Part shown: positions 1 to 7,033 of the stretch, piece by piece
Position numbering within the stretch: position 1 is the first letter of the stretch
Layout of the letters: every line of letters begins with the position of its first letter
Assembly: GCA_902492185.1 (NCBI GenBank)
Contig: CABUKY010000083.1
Span: forward strand, 1 to 8,045
Origin: an uncultured Collinsella sp.
GTDB taxonomy: Bacteria; Actinomycetota; Coriobacteriia; Coriobacteriales; Coriobacteriaceae
Reading direction: 5' to 3'
Length of the DNA: 8,045 nucleotides
The notes under the pieces: generated by a model
What the model saw: only the letters and a program-made list of their open reading frames with translations
What the model was told of the DNA's origin: nothing
Database searches by the model: none
Made by a program: the position numbers and the translations under genes

Positions 1-1274
1 ACCGGGCAGATGGCCGCGCACATCGTGGGCAACTCGACGGTAGGCAGCGAGCCGCCGCCGGGAGTCGAGGACTCCTCAACGATTTCCACCTGCACGGCAC
101 ACGGGCAGCCGGCCTTATCGAGACCCGCCACCATCAGCTCGCGCAGCTTGCGAGCACGTCGCTCCAAATGGGCCTGCGGCAGCGTAAGCATGTTGAGCAC
201 CGGAATATCGCGATGGGCAACATCGGCGCCATCCATGTAAATGCGCAGTGTAGCCTCGAGCGCCGCCAGTGCGAGCTTGCCCGGACGCAGGGCACGCATA
301 AGCGGATGCGACCCGCAGGCCTGGACCAGATCGCGACGACCCATGATAATGCCCGCCTGCGCGGCACCCAGCAGCTTATCACCCGAGCACGACACGATAT
401 CGAGCCCTGCCGAAACCGAAGCCGGCGTGGTTTCTTCGCCGCCGCGCACCAAGATGTCGTCGGGCAACAGCGCGCCCGAGCCCTGGTCCTCGTAGAACAG
501 CAGGCCGTGCTTATGGGCCAGTGCGGCGAGCTCCCTTGAGCTCACTTCCTCGTGAAAACCCTCGATGCGATAGTTGGAAGGATGGACCTTGAGGATCATG
601 GCCGTATCGGGTGTGATGGCTTGCTCATAATCTGCCAGATGCGTGCGGTTGGTGGCGCCGACCTCGACGAGTTTGGCGCCCGAAGCCGCCATGACATCGG
701 GGATGCGGAAGCTGCCGCCGATCTCGACAAGCTCGCCGCGGCTCACGATAACCTCTTTGCCCGCAGCGTGAGTGGCCAGCACCAGCAACACCGCGGCGGC
801 GTTATTGTTGACGACCAGCGCGTCCTCGGCACCGGTAAGCGAACGGATGAGCTGCGCGGCATGTTCCTTGCGCGACCCGCGCGAGCAGGTGTCCACGCTG
901 TACTCGAGCGTGCTGTAGCCGTGCGCGACTTCGGCCACGGCCTTTGCCGCCGACTCCGCGAGCGGGGCGCGACCAAGGTTGGTGTGGATGACCACACCCG
1001 TGGCGTTGACGGCTGGACGCAGGCTCGGCAGCGCAGAGCGATGTGCACGGAATTCGATAGCCGACGCCAGCTCGCGTTTTGAGCGTGGGGCGGCGCCGGC
1101 GCGAATGGCGGCGCGCTCCTCGTCGAGCACGGCCGTGACGGCGGCATGGACTACCGCATCACACGTCTCCCCCGCCGCCTTCACCACCGGCCACTCGGCG
1201 AGCAGCTCGTTGACGGAGGGAATAGCGCGCAGACGGGCGCGCACCTCATCGGAAATGTTCTGGCTATCGCTCAT
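1..1274 (-). CDS. selA: L-seryl-tRNA(Sec) selenium transferase (partial, 3' end beyond left edge)
   Basis: PLP enzyme of the cytosol that converts Ser-tRNA(Sec) to Sec-tRNA(Sec) using selenophosphate, the key step in selenocysteine synthesis. The frame is open from the ATG at 1274 to the left edge (424 codons), against about 463 residues in E. coli SelA, so roughly the last 40-50 residues are missing. Diagnostic stretches are GVVIHTNLGRAPL (93-105), EDALVVNNNAAAVLL (150-164), SRGELVEIGGSFRIPDVM (178-195), GATNRTH (206-212) and SGDKLLG (297-303), where K300 (codon 377-375) is the expected PLP-binding lysine. The start is supported by GAAAGG (1286-1281), 6 bases upstream. It follows the molybdoenzyme gene by 52 bases with no terminator that I can see, so the two are probably co-transcribed. 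selB and selD would be expected nearby but are not in view. The family call is very secure. Confidence 0.96.
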   Translation of the reverse strand, partial: MSDSQNISDEVRARLRAIPSVNELLAEWPVVKAAGETCDAVVHAAVTAVLDEERAAIRAGAAPRSKRELASAIEFRAHRSALPSLRPAVNATGVVIHTNLGRAPLAESAAKAVAEVAHGYSTLEYSVDTCSRGSRKEHAAQLIRSLTGAEDALVVNNNAAAVLLVLATHAAGKEVIVSRGELVEIGGSFRIPDVMAASGAKLVEVGATNRTHLADYEQAITPDTAMILKVHPSNYRIEGFHEEVSSRELAALAHKHGLLFYEDQGSGALLPDDILVRGGEETTPASVSAGLDIVSCSGDKLLGAAQAGIIMGRRDLVQACGSHPLMRALRPGKLALAALEATLRIYMDGADVAHRDIPVLNMLTLPQAHLERRARKLRELMVAGLDKAGCPCAVQVEIVEESSTPGGGSLPTVELPTMCAAICP

Positions 1275-1326
1275 GTGCGGCCTTTCAAAAAATACGTGGA
1301 TCAGTCAAATACATCAGCTGAATCAA

Positions 1327-3444
1327 TTACTCGTCATTATCCCCGCGCGGCTCAATCTTTTCCACGCGAACGGCGTTTTCCTGGGTGAGCGCGGCGCCCG
1401 TAATAGGATCCCAACGCAGCGGCGTGTGGTCGAGCGGGCCGACGCCAAGTGCCTGGGCGCCATCCGCGCCAGCGCCAAACGAACGCCCGCCGGGAGCCGC
1501 CGACGTAAAGATGCACGCCGGATGCAGATAGGGCGTGGTCTCCACGCGTACGCGGTCGCGGCCCATGTCGCTCACCAGCTCGACGACCTCGCCGTTGGCG
1601 ATACCCATGCGCTCGGCGACGTCGGCATTCATCTGCACGGCGTCCAAGTCGGAACCTGCCTCGGCAGCACCCGCCGCAGCAAGTCTGCGCGAAGTGTGCG
1701 ACTCAAAGGGACGGTTGCCGCTAATGAGGCGAAACATCCCCGGGCCGGGCTCCACCATGGGAGCGATCCAGTTGGGTACACGACCCAGACCGGCTCGCTC
1801 CCACACGTCGCTTGCCAGCGCAATCCTGCCGCCATCCAGGGGAATCGCCGGCTCGCCCGTACGCGACGGCAACGCAACACCCGTGTCGGCCCAGCCGCGT
1901 TCCTTGAGCTCGTCCAGATCGATCCCAAACGGTGCCACCTGGGCAGCCGCCAGATCGTCAGACGTAAACTGGAAGTACTCGCCCACACCACACGCCTGTG
2001 CCAGACCAGCAAAGATCTCCCGACCGGGACGCGTGTCGTCATGCTGCACGGGCAGCACGGCATTACGGTAGAACACGCGCGCATCGTTGGTGCCCATCAC
2101 CGTTCCCACGCCACGGTCGGCCTCCAGATACGTCACGTCGGGCAGCACGAAGTCAGAAGCACGCGCTGTCTCGGACCAGCGAATATCAATCGTCACGAGC
2201 AAGTCGAGCTGCTGCAAAATACCCAACCAAGCCTGCGCATTGCCATAGCCCGCACCGGGGTTACTGGCATAGACGATAAGTCCACGCAAATCGCCAGCAA
2301 GAATCGACTGACCGATGGTCGTGCACAGGCCGCGCACCGGATCGACCAGTGGATAGCGCTCGGACCCCAACTTGGGCTCACGTGGCATCGGCGGCGTCGC
2401 AAAGCGTGCGGGATCAAGGTCGCCCAGCGCAAACGGTGTGGGTGGATTGAGCGCGCCGCCCGCATGTCCAATACAGCCCAGCAGCACATCGACCATGCAG
2501 ATAGCTCGCGCCGTCTGCGTACTGTTGGCATACGCGATACCGATACCACCATGAAAGCCAGCGTCAACCACCGCAGCAGGCGCCGCGGCAGCCAAATCAC
2601 GCGCAGTCGCACGGATATCGTCCGCCGGCACGTCGCACATCGACTCGGCCCACTCGGGCGTCCAAGCACTGGCCGCCTGCGCCAGCTCATCAAAACCCAT
2701 GGTATAGCGGGCAACGAACTCGTGGTCGTACAGGCCCTCGGCAATCAAGACATGCGCAATGCCCAGCAGCAAGGCAAGGTCACAGCCCGGGCGCACGCGC
2801 AGCCAGCGGTCGGCAAGCGCAGCCGAGCCACTGCGCCGGGGGTCGACCACGATAATCTTCGCCCCACGGCGACGGGCATCGTTGAGCGCATCAACGGCCC
2901 CCATCGTCGACGAATCGACGATGGAACGCCCCAAATACATGATGCAATCGGTATGCGCCAGGTCGGAGGCGGGACTATAGCCCAAGCTGTGCTCCCAACC
3001 CGTAAGTCGGCTTACCTCGCAGGCACCGTCTGCACCGTATACGTTGGGCGAGCCCAGCGCATGCACAAAACGATACGCCCAGTAGCGGTCGAACGAGGGC
3101 ACGCCGAGCGTCATACCCAACGCACGGGGACCATGCCCGTCAACAATCTCCCCAAGGCGCGCTGCGATCTGCGCGAACGCCTCGTCCCACGAAATCACAT
3201 CGAACCCCGAGCCATCAGCTCGTCGGCGTATGGGGTGCATGATGCGGTCGTGCTCGTCAAACGGCATTGCCAGGCGATGCCGACCGCGGGCGCAGAGGGC
3301 ACGCGCCGCGCACGGATGCCCCGGCACCGGCAGCTCGGCCACCACGCGACCGTCCTCAACGCGTGCCGCAAAGGCGCAATCGGCATAACATCCCCCGCAT
3401 GTGGTCACCACGGCGCGACCGTCACGCTTTACAGCAGATGCCAT
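1327..3444 (-). CDS. Molybdopterin (bis-MGD) oxidoreductase, substrate unknown
   Basis: Soluble DMSO-reductase-superfamily enzyme of 705 residues. An N-terminal [4Fe-4S] motif comprises C16, C19 and C23 with C51 in LCARG. The molybdopterin-binding body follows: ISWDEAF at 84-90, NVYGADGACEVSRLTGW at 134-150, DPRRSGSA at 201-208 and ASNPGAGYGNA at 393-403. The C-terminal dinucleotide-binding domain spans about 570-700 (SGNRPFESHTSRR, then MNADVAERMGI). C142 is the likely Mo ligand. Unlike formate dehydrogenase FdhH (Sec140-His141, Lys44), the next residue is Glu143 and the residue matching Lys44 is R53, so I do not call it a formate dehydrogenase. The site is more like thiosulfate/polysulfide-reductase-type catalytic subunits, but there is no twin-arginine leader and no Fe-S or membrane partner gene next to it. 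The start at 3444 is chosen for AAAGGGG 8 bases upstream. Superfamily is certain; substrate is unknown. Confidence 0.9.
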   Translation of the reverse strand: MASAVKRDGRAVVTTCGGCYADCAFAARVEDGRVVAELPVPGHPCAARALCARGRHRLAMPFDEHDRIMHPIRRRADGSGFDVISWDEAFAQIAARLGEIVDGHGPRALGMTLGVPSFDRYWAYRFVHALGSPNVYGADGACEVSRLTGWEHSLGYSPASDLAHTDCIMYLGRSIVDSSTMGAVDALNDARRRGAKIIVVDPRRSGSAALADRWLRVRPGCDLALLLGIAHVLIAEGLYDHEFVARYTMGFDELAQAASAWTPEWAESMCDVPADDIRATARDLAAAAPAAVVDAGFHGGIGIAYANSTQTARAICMVDVLLGCIGHAGGALNPPTPFALGDLDPARFATPPMPREPKLGSERYPLVDPVRGLCTTIGQSILAGDLRGLIVYASNPGAGYGNAQAWLGILQQLDLLVTIDIRWSETARASDFVLPDVTYLEADRGVGTVMGTNDARVFYRNAVLPVQHDDTRPGREIFAGLAQACGVGEYFQFTSDDLAAAQVAPFGIDLDELKERGWADTGVALPSRTGEPAIPLDGGRIALASDVWERAGLGRVPNWIAPMVEPGPGMFRLISGNRPFESHTSRRLAAAGAAEAGSDLDAVQMNADVAERMGIANGEVVELVSDMGRDRVRVETTPYLHPACIFTSAAPGGRSFGAGADGAQALGVGPLDHTPLRWDPITGAALTQENAVRVEKIEPRGDNDE

Positions 3445-3452
3445 CTCGATTA

Positions 3453-3459
3453 CCCCTTT
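3453..3459 (-). promoter_or_regulatory. Ribosome binding site setting the molybdoenzyme start
   Basis: On the minus strand AAAGGGG lies 8 bases before the ATG at 3444. It favours this start over an in-frame ATG at 3462 and a TTG at 3510, neither of which has a purine-rich site at proper spacing. The choice matters because the longer versions would add a short hydrophobic N-terminus. Confidence 0.75.
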
Positions 3460-3508
3460 CATCAGCCAAGCACAACAGGCCAAAAGCCCGGCAACGAGCC
3501 CCAAACCC

Positions 3509-3544
3509 AAAAAGCCCCCCGCACGGCAACGCCCCGCGGGAGGC
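3509..3544 (-). terminator. Intrinsic (Rho-independent) terminator after the channel gene
   Basis: On the minus strand GCCTCCCGC (3544-3536) pairs over all 9 positions (one G-U) with GCGGGGGGC (3522-3514) across a 13-base loop, and is followed directly by five T (3513-3509). The hairpin begins 22 bases after the channel stop codon. It should end or attenuate the hyc-channel transcript before the molybdoenzyme gene. I see no clear promoter in the 65 bases left before that gene's start, so partial read-through is possible. The remainder of the 3445-3566 gap holds only the ribosome binding site. Confidence 0.8.
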
Positions 3545-3566
3545 CCAACGTCAAACAGACGATACC

Positions 3567-4406
3567 TTACGCCTCGGACTTCTTGGCGTAGATAAACCAG
3601 TAGCCGAGCGCGACCAGAACCGCACCGCCCACGATGTTGCCCAGCGTGGCGGCGGACAGGTTAAACGCAATGCCCGCGGCGTTGAGCGCATCGGCGCCGG
3701 CGACGTCGGCACCATAGCCGCACGCGTGCATCACGGCACCCATGGGCAAAAAGTACATGTTGGCGACGCAGTGCTCAAAACCGCAGGCCACAAAGGCGGC
3801 GATAGGCAGCAGAATGCCCACAACCTTATCGACCACGGTCTTGCCGGCTGTACCGATCCACACGGCCAGGCACACAAAGATGTTGCACAAAATGCCTCGG
3901 AAGAAGATCGTCACCCAGTCGATCGTCACCTTGCCGGCGGCGACGCTCACCATGGAATTGGCGACCGCCTCGCCGTTGAGCTTGTAAATGCCGGCCATGT
4001 ACACCAAAAAGACGATGAACAGGGCACCGACAAAGTTACCAAGCCACACGACGAGCCATGCCTTGAGCATCTGAGCCAGGGTGATTTTTTTGCTCTTGAG
4101 CGCGCAGACCATAAGCGAGTTGCCGGTAAACAGCTCGGCGCCGCACACCAGCACCAGCACCAGGCCAAGGCAAAAGCACAAGCCGCCCACGACACGCTGG
4201 GCGCCCCAGCCCAGCGTGCTATCGCTCAAGAACACGGTAAAGAACAGGCCGCCGAAGGCAATGAACGCGCCGGCGAACATTGCCAAAACAAAGGCCTTAG
4301 CGACCGGCAGGTTAGCCTTGGTCACGCCGGCGGCCTCGGTCTTGGCCTCGATCGCGGCGGGCGCCAGGCAATCGGGAGCGGGGTACTCCACCTTGGAATC
4401 TGCCAT
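3567..4406 (-). CDS. Formate/nitrite transporter family channel (FocA/FdhC-like)
   Basis: Inner-membrane pentameric channel of the FNT family, here most likely for formate given the formate hydrogenlyase genes beside it. The protein has 279 residues, the usual FNT length. It has about six hydrophobic segments (roughly 36-60, 70-90, 112-140, 163-187, 195-210 and 250-274). Both FNT signatures are present: AELFTGNSL (90-98, with T94 matching the pore threonine) and GFEHCVANM (209-217, with H212 matching the central pore histidine of FocA). The start at 4406 follows AGGAAAG (4424-4418) by 11 bases; an in-frame TTG at 4439 is a weaker alternative. It lies 39 bases after hycI and ends just before an intrinsic terminator, so it is probably the last gene of the hyc transcript. 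E. coli places focB at the end of its hyf operon in a similar way. FocA, FdhC and nitrite channels are hard to tell apart by sequence, so I give no symbol. Confidence 0.93.
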   Translation of the reverse strand: MADSKVEYPAPDCLAPAAIEAKTEAAGVTKANLPVAKAFVLAMFAGAFIAFGGLFFTVFLSDSTLGWGAQRVVGGLCFCLGLVLVLVCGAELFTGNSLMVCALKSKKITLAQMLKAWLVVWLGNFVGALFIVFLVYMAGIYKLNGEAVANSMVSVAAGKVTIDWVTIFFRGILCNIFVCLAVWIGTAGKTVVDKVVGILLPIAAFVACGFEHCVANMYFLPMGAVMHACGYGADVAGADALNAAGIAFNLSAATLGNIVGGAVLVALGYWFIYAKKSEA

Positions 4407-4445
4407 GTCAATCACTTCTTTCCTAATCAGCAGGGACAAGCGCTC

Positions 4446-4949
4446 CTATTGCTCTTGCCCCAAGCGGACAAAGTGGGAAAAGTCTTTGGCGGCCACGGCG
4501 TCGTACACGGCGTCGACGGCCTCAAAGACCTCCGGGGACATGGGGTTGTAGAACTCCGTATCGCCCGGCTGAATCCCTATGAAGACGATATCTTCGCACG
4601 ATTGTTCAATCTCTTCGATCAGAATCGACAAAGGAAGCGAATGCGTGGTGAACATCGACTTGCGAGCCACATCGCGCTTGTCGAGCAAGCGGATGGACCC
4701 GACGGGCAGTGCCATATCGGCGGCATCGACCAAGACCAGACGCGGCGGACGCTCGCGCTTGACCTCGATGATGTCATCCTCGGGCGTTTGGCCTCCGTCG
4801 ATGGTGTACCAACCGGCGATGGGTGCGTCTTCCATCTTTTTGGAGAGCACGGGGCCGGCGGCATCGTCGGCACGCAGCACGCTTCCCGCCGTGAGCACGA
4901 TACCCGCAAACGGGGCGCCGTTCACACGTCCATCCACAACGCGACCCAT
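4446..4949 (-). CDS. hycI: Hydrogenase 3 maturation endopeptidase HycI
   Basis: Cytosolic nickel-dependent protease that removes the C-terminal tail of the HycE large subunit after the NiFe site is built. Its 167 residues compare with about 156 in E. coli. Similarity runs end to end: IDGGQTPEDDI (50-60), LVLVDAADMALPVGSIRLLD (71-90), TTHSLPLSILI (101-111), IVFIGIQP (121-128) and FYNPMS (133-138). The three nickel-site residues of E. coli HycI (D16, D62, H90) correspond to D29, D75 and H103. The N-terminus departs from the family: the usual GN and GDDGAG are AG (21-22) and ADDAAG (27-32), and there is a short extra leader. The start overlaps the upstream stop by one base (TAATG), with GGGAAGG (4964-4958) 8 bases upstream. 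Its target is encoded four genes upstream. Confidence 0.94.
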   Translation of the reverse strand: MGRVVDGRVNGAPFAGIVLTAGSVLRADDAAGPVLSKKMEDAPIAGWYTIDGGQTPEDDIIEVKRERPPRLVLVDAADMALPVGSIRLLDKRDVARKSMFTTHSLPLSILIEEIEQSCEDIVFIGIQPGDTEFYNPMSPEVFEAVDAVYDAVAAKDFSHFVRLGQEQ

Positions 4950-5530
4950 TACTGCAACCTTCCCGTCAGATACACGCCCGACACATCGCGCACGCGCTCA
5001 ACCAAATCGCGAAACTTCATTAAGAACGCGACCTGCTGGGCATGCAGGCCAAAGTCGTCATCGAACACCGAAATGCCAGCCTTGGCCGAACCACGAAAAC
5101 CGCGCTCGTCGAGCAGCGTGTCGCAGGCCTCGAGCAGCGACGGCACCGCCGCCTTGTCGAGCTGGCACTCGCCAAAGGAGCGGATGGCCTCGAACTTTGT
5201 CTTAGCCTCCCCCTCCGGCAGCGCGTCGACGAGCGAATAGAAGACATCCACCGGCACCGACAGGCGCGGCTCAAAGCAGTCGAGCACGCCGGTGTGGTGG
5301 CCCACGGCGAGCGTGTAGTACAGCACGTCGCAGGCCTCCTGGGGAACGTCTTCCTCGGTCTCCACAAACTTACGCGTGAGCTCATAGAAGACCACCTGGT
5401 CGGGCGCATGGCCCAGGCAGGGGTCGGCGACGCCCTCGGCGGCCTCGTCGCTTGCGCGCGAGGCATCGCCAAAGGAGCCGCCGAGCATACCGGGGCCCGC
5501 AAAGTAACCAGAGCGGTCCGTGAGCTCCAT
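4949..5530 (-). CDS. hycH: Formate hydrogenlyase maturation protein, HycH/HyfJ family
   Basis: HycH is needed for assembly or maturation of the E. coli formate hydrogenlyase large subunit; its biochemical action is not settled. Residues about 45-190 match the family: DQVVFYELTRKF (44-55), VPQEACDVLYYTLAVGHHTGVLDC (62-85), FEAIRSFGE (113-121) and a C-terminal VYLTGRL (186-192). E. coli HycH has 136 residues; this protein has 193, with an extra 40 or so residues at the N-terminus (Gly/Ala/Asp-rich, no recognised motif) and extra sequence around 140-165. The longer start is supported by GGAGG (5542-5538), 7 bases before the ATG at 5530, and by direct abutment to the hycG stop codon (TAGATG). Position between hycG and hycI is the same as in E. 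coli. No enzymatic motif is evident. Confidence 0.9.
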   Translation of the reverse strand: MELTDRSGYFAGPGMLGGSFGDASRASDEAAEGVADPCLGHAPDQVVFYELTRKFVETEEDVPQEACDVLYYTLAVGHHTGVLDCFEPRLSVPVDVFYSLVDALPEGEAKTKFEAIRSFGECQLDKAAVPSLLEACDTLLDERGFRGSAKAGISVFDDDFGLHAQQVAFLMKFRDLVERVRDVSGVYLTGRLQ

Positions 5531-6313
5531 CTAGCGACCTCCGGCCAGCACCAGATCCTGCAGCGCCGAGTAGACCTCAACGCGGCGAGGATCATCTTGC
5601 TTGTCGATGAGCAGCGCCATAGCACCGCGGATATCGCCCTTGGGCGCGCCCTCGAGCGTATCCATAAACTCATTGGCCAGGTCGCGGCCGTAACGGTAGC
5701 CGCTCATGGCGCGAGCTTCGCGCTCGATGGCAACGCGCAGCTTGTACGGCACGCCGGGGTGCAGGATGTCGGCCTGCTCGCCGGCGGCCTCCACCGTGGT
5801 CTCGGCATGGAGCTTTTGGTCCAGCAGACCGAGCGCCATGGCAAATCCGTAGATGGTCTGCGCGGGGCTAGGCGGGCAGCCGGGGATGTAGACATCGACC
5901 GGCAGAATCTTGTCCGTGCCGCCCCAGACGCAGTAGTTGTCGTAGAAGATGCCGCCGGTGCAGCCGCACGCGCCATAGGACACCACGATCTTGGGATCGG
6001 GTGCGGCCTCAAAGGCGCGCAGGGCCGGCATGCGCATGGCACGCGTCACGGCACCGGTGTACAGCAGCACGTCGGCGTGACGGGGCGAGGGCACGACCTT
6101 GATGCCAAAGCGCTCGACGTCGAAGACGGGCGTGATAGAACCGAAGATCTCGATCTCGCAGCCGTTGCAGCCGCCGCAGTCAACACGGTAGACGTACACC
6201 GAGCGCTTGATCTTCTTAAGAAGGGTCGCCTTGGCCTTCTCGATGCTCTCGTCGAGCTCGATCTTGGTCGGGCGGTACTGAAGCCGCTCGGGCAAAAGCG
6301 TGGGTTCGGCCAT
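5531..6313 (-). CDS. hycG: Formate hydrogenlyase [NiFe]-hydrogenase small subunit HycG (NuoB-like)
   Basis: Small subunit of the group 4a membrane-bound hydrogenase, carrying the single proximal [4Fe-4S] cluster next to the NiFe site of HycE; homologous to complex I NuoB. The 260 residues agree with about 255 in E. coli HycG. The cluster ligands of the E. coli protein correspond to C46 and C52 in VDCGGCNGCEIEIFG (44-58), C116 in SYGACGCTGG (112-121) and C146 in YIPGCPPSP (142-150). Further near-identical stretches are VVPSPRHADVLLYTGAVTRA (73-92) and YCVWGGTDKILPVDV (127-141). The tail after about 170 is more divergent. The start at 6313 has AAGGAGG (6327-6321) 7 bases upstream and lies 2 bases after the hycF stop. 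It faces the cytosol on the membrane arm, whose subunits are not in this window. Confidence 0.97.
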   Translation of the reverse strand: MAEPTLLPERLQYRPTKIELDESIEKAKATLLKKIKRSVYVYRVDCGGCNGCEIEIFGSITPVFDVERFGIKVVPSPRHADVLLYTGAVTRAMRMPALRAFEAAPDPKIVVSYGACGCTGGIFYDNYCVWGGTDKILPVDVYIPGCPPSPAQTIYGFAMALGLLDQKLHAETTVEAAGEQADILHPGVPYKLRVAIEREARAMSGYRYGRDLANEFMDTLEGAPKGDIRGAMALLIDKQDDPRRVEVYSALQDLVLAGGR

Positions 6314-6315
6314 GG

Positions 6316-7032
6316 TTACTCCTCCTTCGTATCAAAATCCATGATGATGCCCTCGACCGGCGCCGGACCGGCGGGAATCTCGGGCGCATCGGGGTTGAGC
6401 TCGCGGTCGATATACTCCGGGTTCACGCCGTGGCCGCCCAGATACTCCATGCCGGGGCCCTGGGGCTCGCCGGATGCAAGCGTCTCGTTGGCAGCCATGC
6501 CGTGCGCGTTGCCGGTCTTTACGGCCGAGGCGGCGCGCAGGGCGTCGAGCTCGCGCTTGCACTCCTGGCACATACCGACGGTGCGGGCGGCCTGCTCGGC
6601 CTCCATGCCGCCGGCCTTTTGCAGCAGGCGCTTGGCGTAGTCGATCTCCTTGTGCGGCGCAAACGGCTTGCCGCAACGCGAGCAGTGCTCGAGCGTATAG
6701 ACGCTCTTGCTGGTGAGGTCGTCCTTACTCATGACGGCCAGCTCAAACTCCTCGGTGAGCTTGATGGCCTCCATGGGGCAGGCCTCCTCGCAGCGGCCGC
6801 AGAAGATGCAGCGACCGTAGTCGATCGACCAGGTAATGGTATCGGCCGCAAGGTCGGTGTCCATGCGAATGGCATCGGCCGGGCACGCCACGCCGCAGGC
6901 ACCGCAGGCGATGCAGAGCTCGGCGTTGTGCTCGGGCTTGCCGCGCATGTCCTTGTTGGTGGGGAACGGCGCAAACGGGTACTTGACCGTCGCGTCGCCG
7001 GCCTTGGCGTTGACCTTCCAAAGCTTCAGCAT
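6316..7032 (-). CDS. hycF: Formate hydrogenlyase electron-transfer ferredoxin subunit HycF
   Basis: Polyferredoxin subunit that passes electrons from the formate dehydrogenase side to HycG/HycE; related to complex I NuoI. Two [4Fe-4S] motifs are present: C40, C43, C46, C50 (CIACGACGVACP) and C75, C78, C81, C85 (CIFCGRCEEACP). These are followed by a second pair of CxxC motifs, C117/C120 and C155/C158, as in E. coli HycF, which probably bind a metal. The core ends near residue 165. E. coli HycF has 180 residues, this one 238, so about 60-70 C-terminal residues (Gly/Pro/acidic-rich, no cysteine) are extra. The start at 7032 is one base after the hycE stop, with AGGAGG (7047-7042) 9 bases upstream. 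A longer in-frame version beginning at 7155 would lie inside hycE and lacks family similarity. Confidence 0.96.
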   Translation of the reverse strand: MLKLWKVNAKAGDATVKYPFAPFPTNKDMRGKPEHNAELCIACGACGVACPADAIRMDTDLAADTITWSIDYGRCIFCGRCEEACPMEAIKLTEEFELAVMSKDDLTSKSVYTLEHCSRCGKPFAPHKEIDYAKRLLQKAGGMEAEQAARTVGMCQECKRELDALRAASAVKTGNAHGMAANETLASGEPQGPGMEYLGGHGVNPEYIDRELNPDAPEIPAGPAPVEGIIMDFDTKEE

Positions 7033-7033
7033 A

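Noticed and set aside
1275..1326. Possible promoter or hairpin between the molybdoenzyme gene and selA
   Set aside because: Only a short TCAGCTGA palindrome and AT-rich patches are seen; no -35/-10 pair at proper spacing and no stem with T-tract.
1327..3444. Calling the molybdoenzyme the formate dehydrogenase of the FHL complex
   Set aside because: The residues that define formate dehydrogenases (Sec/Cys-His at the Mo site, Lys after the fourth Fe-S cysteine) are not present, so operon context alone is not enough.
3445..3510. In-frame N-terminal extension of the molybdoenzyme giving a hydrophobic leader
   Set aside because: It would start at a TTG inside the terminator T-tract without a ribosome binding site and has no twin-arginine motif; the ATG at 3444 has a well-placed AAAGGGG.
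979..3591. Plus-strand open frame of 870 codons opposite the molybdoenzyme and selA
   Set aside because: It is antisense to two clearly homologous genes, its translation is rich in Arg/His/Thr with no recognisable domain, and such frames are expected in GC-rich DNA with strong third-position bias.
3267..5240. Plus-strand open frame of 657 codons opposite the channel, hycI and part of hycH
   Set aside because: It spans several genuine minus-strand genes, has low-complexity composition (His, Gln, Arg, Asp) and no domain; a codon-bias shadow.
5042..6640. Plus-strand open frame of 532 codons opposite hycH, hycG and hycF
   Set aside because: Mirror frame of three conserved genes, crossing their boundaries without regard to them; no family similarity seen.
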